In this document: one piece after another, positions 13,589-14,578 of the stretch
Layout: each line of letters opens with the position of its first letter
Numbering within the stretch: position 1 is the first letter of the stretch
From: a bacterium
GTDB lineage: Bacteria > B130-G9
Length of the DNA: 14,578 nt
Assembly: GCA_021160245.1 (NCBI GenBank)
Contig: JAGHCW010000217.1
Coordinates: forward strand, 1 to 14,578
Reading direction: 5' to 3'
Made by a program: the position numbers and the translations under genes
Notes under the pieces: model-generated
Databases searched by the model: none
What the model saw: the letters and a program-made list of their open reading frames with translations, nothing else
Told to the model about the DNA's origin: nothing

Positions 13589-14578
13589 CTATCTCTGCGC
13601 CTTCACCTTCAAAGGCCACAAGACGTCGCTGCTTCCGGGGACGGTGCAGACGACTATCTTGCCCTTGCTGTCGGAGATGTGCAGAAAGCCCATCTTCTCA
13701 TTGAAGACCAGATGCTCTATCGGCAACTCCACCTCTTTTGGAATGCTCAGCGTCCACTTGCCGACCTCAGCAAGCGAGGCGGAGAGCTTGCGAACGACCG
13801 CCGTCTTACCGTCACAGTCCACGAGCATAAAGCCGTCGTTGTGGATAGAAGGAGATAAAATTACCTTCACACTCCCGGACAATCGAGGCGCCTCAAACTC
13901 GGTCTTCAGCCTCTCGACCTTGCCGCCGGCCAGTTTGAATCCCAGGATGCGATAGCTGGTTTTGCCCTCGAAACCACAGAGAAAGGTGTCCCCCAGGGCA
14001 ACGATGTGGGAAGGCTCCTTCGGCCCCAGGACAAACGTCTTCCTGCCTTGTGACTCAATCGACCTGTCAGTTGAGGTCATGTCAAAAACCGCGACTTCCA
14101 CCTCGGCTAGGGCCTTCTCCTTCGGTTTCGCAAGGTCCACAACTTTCGTGCTGGCTGCCCCTTTGGAAGGCGTCATCACGATGCAGGCCAGATTTCCATC
14201 GGCATTCTGGATAACTCCACTTGGCATTCTAGCCTCGGGGCAGTTGATGCAGAGCTTCTTCTTGACGTCGGAGAGATAGTCATCGAGCAAGAACCCGCAG
14301 ACTCTGAAACCATCGTCCGGCGCGGAGAGCGCGAACCACCGCTTTGGCCCGGCGGTCGTGCGATAGACGCTCCTGACCGGGTCCAGCGTCGCCATCGGAG
14401 CCAGGAGGCGCCATGTTCCGTCGATGCCATCCCAAAAAAGCACGCGGAAATCGTCCTCGCCGGCCTTCTGCTCGGTTACTGCGAGCAATCGCTCCCCTCC
14501 GATGAAGTGGACGGAACCGTTGGGGTCCGAGAGGACGGGCTCCTCCGTCAAATCCTTGAAAATCACCGTCGGCGGCCA
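13589..14578 (-). CDS. Unrecognised beta-rich protein, C-terminal part (runs off window)
   Basis: At least 329 residues read to the right-hand edge; the frame is still open there (W-P-P-T before the GTG at 14566), so the start probably lies outside. I recognise no family. The text is made of short beta-strand-like segments with repeated patterns such as GGERLLAVTEQK, NADGNLACIVMTP, ALGDTFLCGFEGK, HNDGFMLVDCDGK and NEKMGFLHISDSKGKIVV, which suggest a beta-propeller or WD40-like lookup protein, an inference from strand periodicity alone. A CxxC pair (LCINC) occurs once. No transmembrane segment or catalytic motif is visible. It is upstream of, and co-directional with, the RM cassette but separated by a possible terminator and a new promoter. 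Confidence 0.6.
   Translation of the reverse strand, partial: WPPTVIFKDLTEEPVLSDPNGSVHFIGGERLLAVTEQKAGEDDFRVLFWDGIDGTWRLLAPMATLDPVRSVYRTTAGPKRWFALSAPDDGFRVCGFLLDDYLSDVKKKLCINCPEARMPSGVIQNADGNLACIVMTPSKGAASTKVVDLAKPKEKALAEVEVAVFDMTSTDRSIESQGRKTFVLGPKEPSHIVALGDTFLCGFEGKTSYRILGFKLAGGKVERLKTEFEAPRLSGSVKVILSPSIHNDGFMLVDCDGKTAVVRKLSASLAEVGKWTLSIPKEVELPIEHLVFNEKMGFLHISDSKGKIVVCTVPGSSDVLWPLKVKAQR

Noticed and set aside
1-14578. CRISPR array, tRNA, rRNA, insertion sequence or phage genes
   Set aside because: No regularly spaced repeats, T-loop-like tRNA ends, transposase motifs or terminal inverted repeats were seen on either strand.

Overview
The window (14,578 bp, roughly mid-50s % GC by eye) looks like chromosomal DNA of a Gram-negative-type, probably anaerobic or facultative, uncultivated bacterium. 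Pointers are a lipoprotein-type multiheme cytochrome c, a QueG-like Fe-S protein, standard bacterial tsaB/rimI genes, and a DUF2723 (plus TPR) protein beside a DUF6677/TM2-like membrane protein. That last pairing is the kind of gene found in Planctomycetes, Acidobacteria and candidate-phylum genomes. I cannot assign a phylum. No rRNA, tRNA, IS element, phage gene or CRISPR array was seen.

Layout. (1) 1-694, minus: 5' part of an acyl-CoA synthetase gene, cut by the window edge. (2) 695-1084: gene-free divergent control region with a palindrome and a near-identical 25-bp direct repeat 65 bp apart, each copy carrying a -10-like hexamer. (3) 1085-3449, plus: a GT39-like polytopic membrane protein (probably a non-ATG start) and a QueG-like double-cluster Fe-S protein. 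(4) 3463-5310, minus, convergent: tsaB, rimI and a four-heme c554-like lipocytochrome, tightly packed and joined by stop/start overlaps and two possible mini-ORFs. (5) 5469-10947, minus: a five-gene unit read in the order ComEC-like metallo-beta-lactamase protein, DUF2723-TPR membrane protein (frameshifted near its 3' end), DUF6677/TM2-like protein, a 56-residue two-helix membrane protein, and aldehyde dehydrogenase. A candidate promoter (perfect -35, 17-bp spacer) lies in front of it. (6) 11086-13459, minus: a two-gene restriction-modification cassette, a NucS/DUF91-type nuclease followed by an overlapping SPPYW methyltransferase, under its own near-consensus promoter and with visibly lower GC in the nuclease gene. 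(7) 13589-14578, minus: 3' part of an unrecognised beta-rich gene running off the window.

How the genes fit together. tsaB (t6A tRNA modification) and rimI (S18 N-acetylation) are classic housekeeping neighbours; the cytochrome rides on the same message. The MBL-DUF2723-DUF6677-small protein unit looks like a cell-envelope module of unknown function ending in an aldehyde dehydrogenase. The RM cassette is the only clear accessory element. The items most worth following are the composition of the nuclease, the overlooked 56-aa gene, the frameshift at about 7922, the apparent ATT start at 1085, the CAECQ position in the cytochrome, and the stop/start mini-ORF pattern around tsaB-rimI. I did not find a clearly new multi-gene system beyond these.
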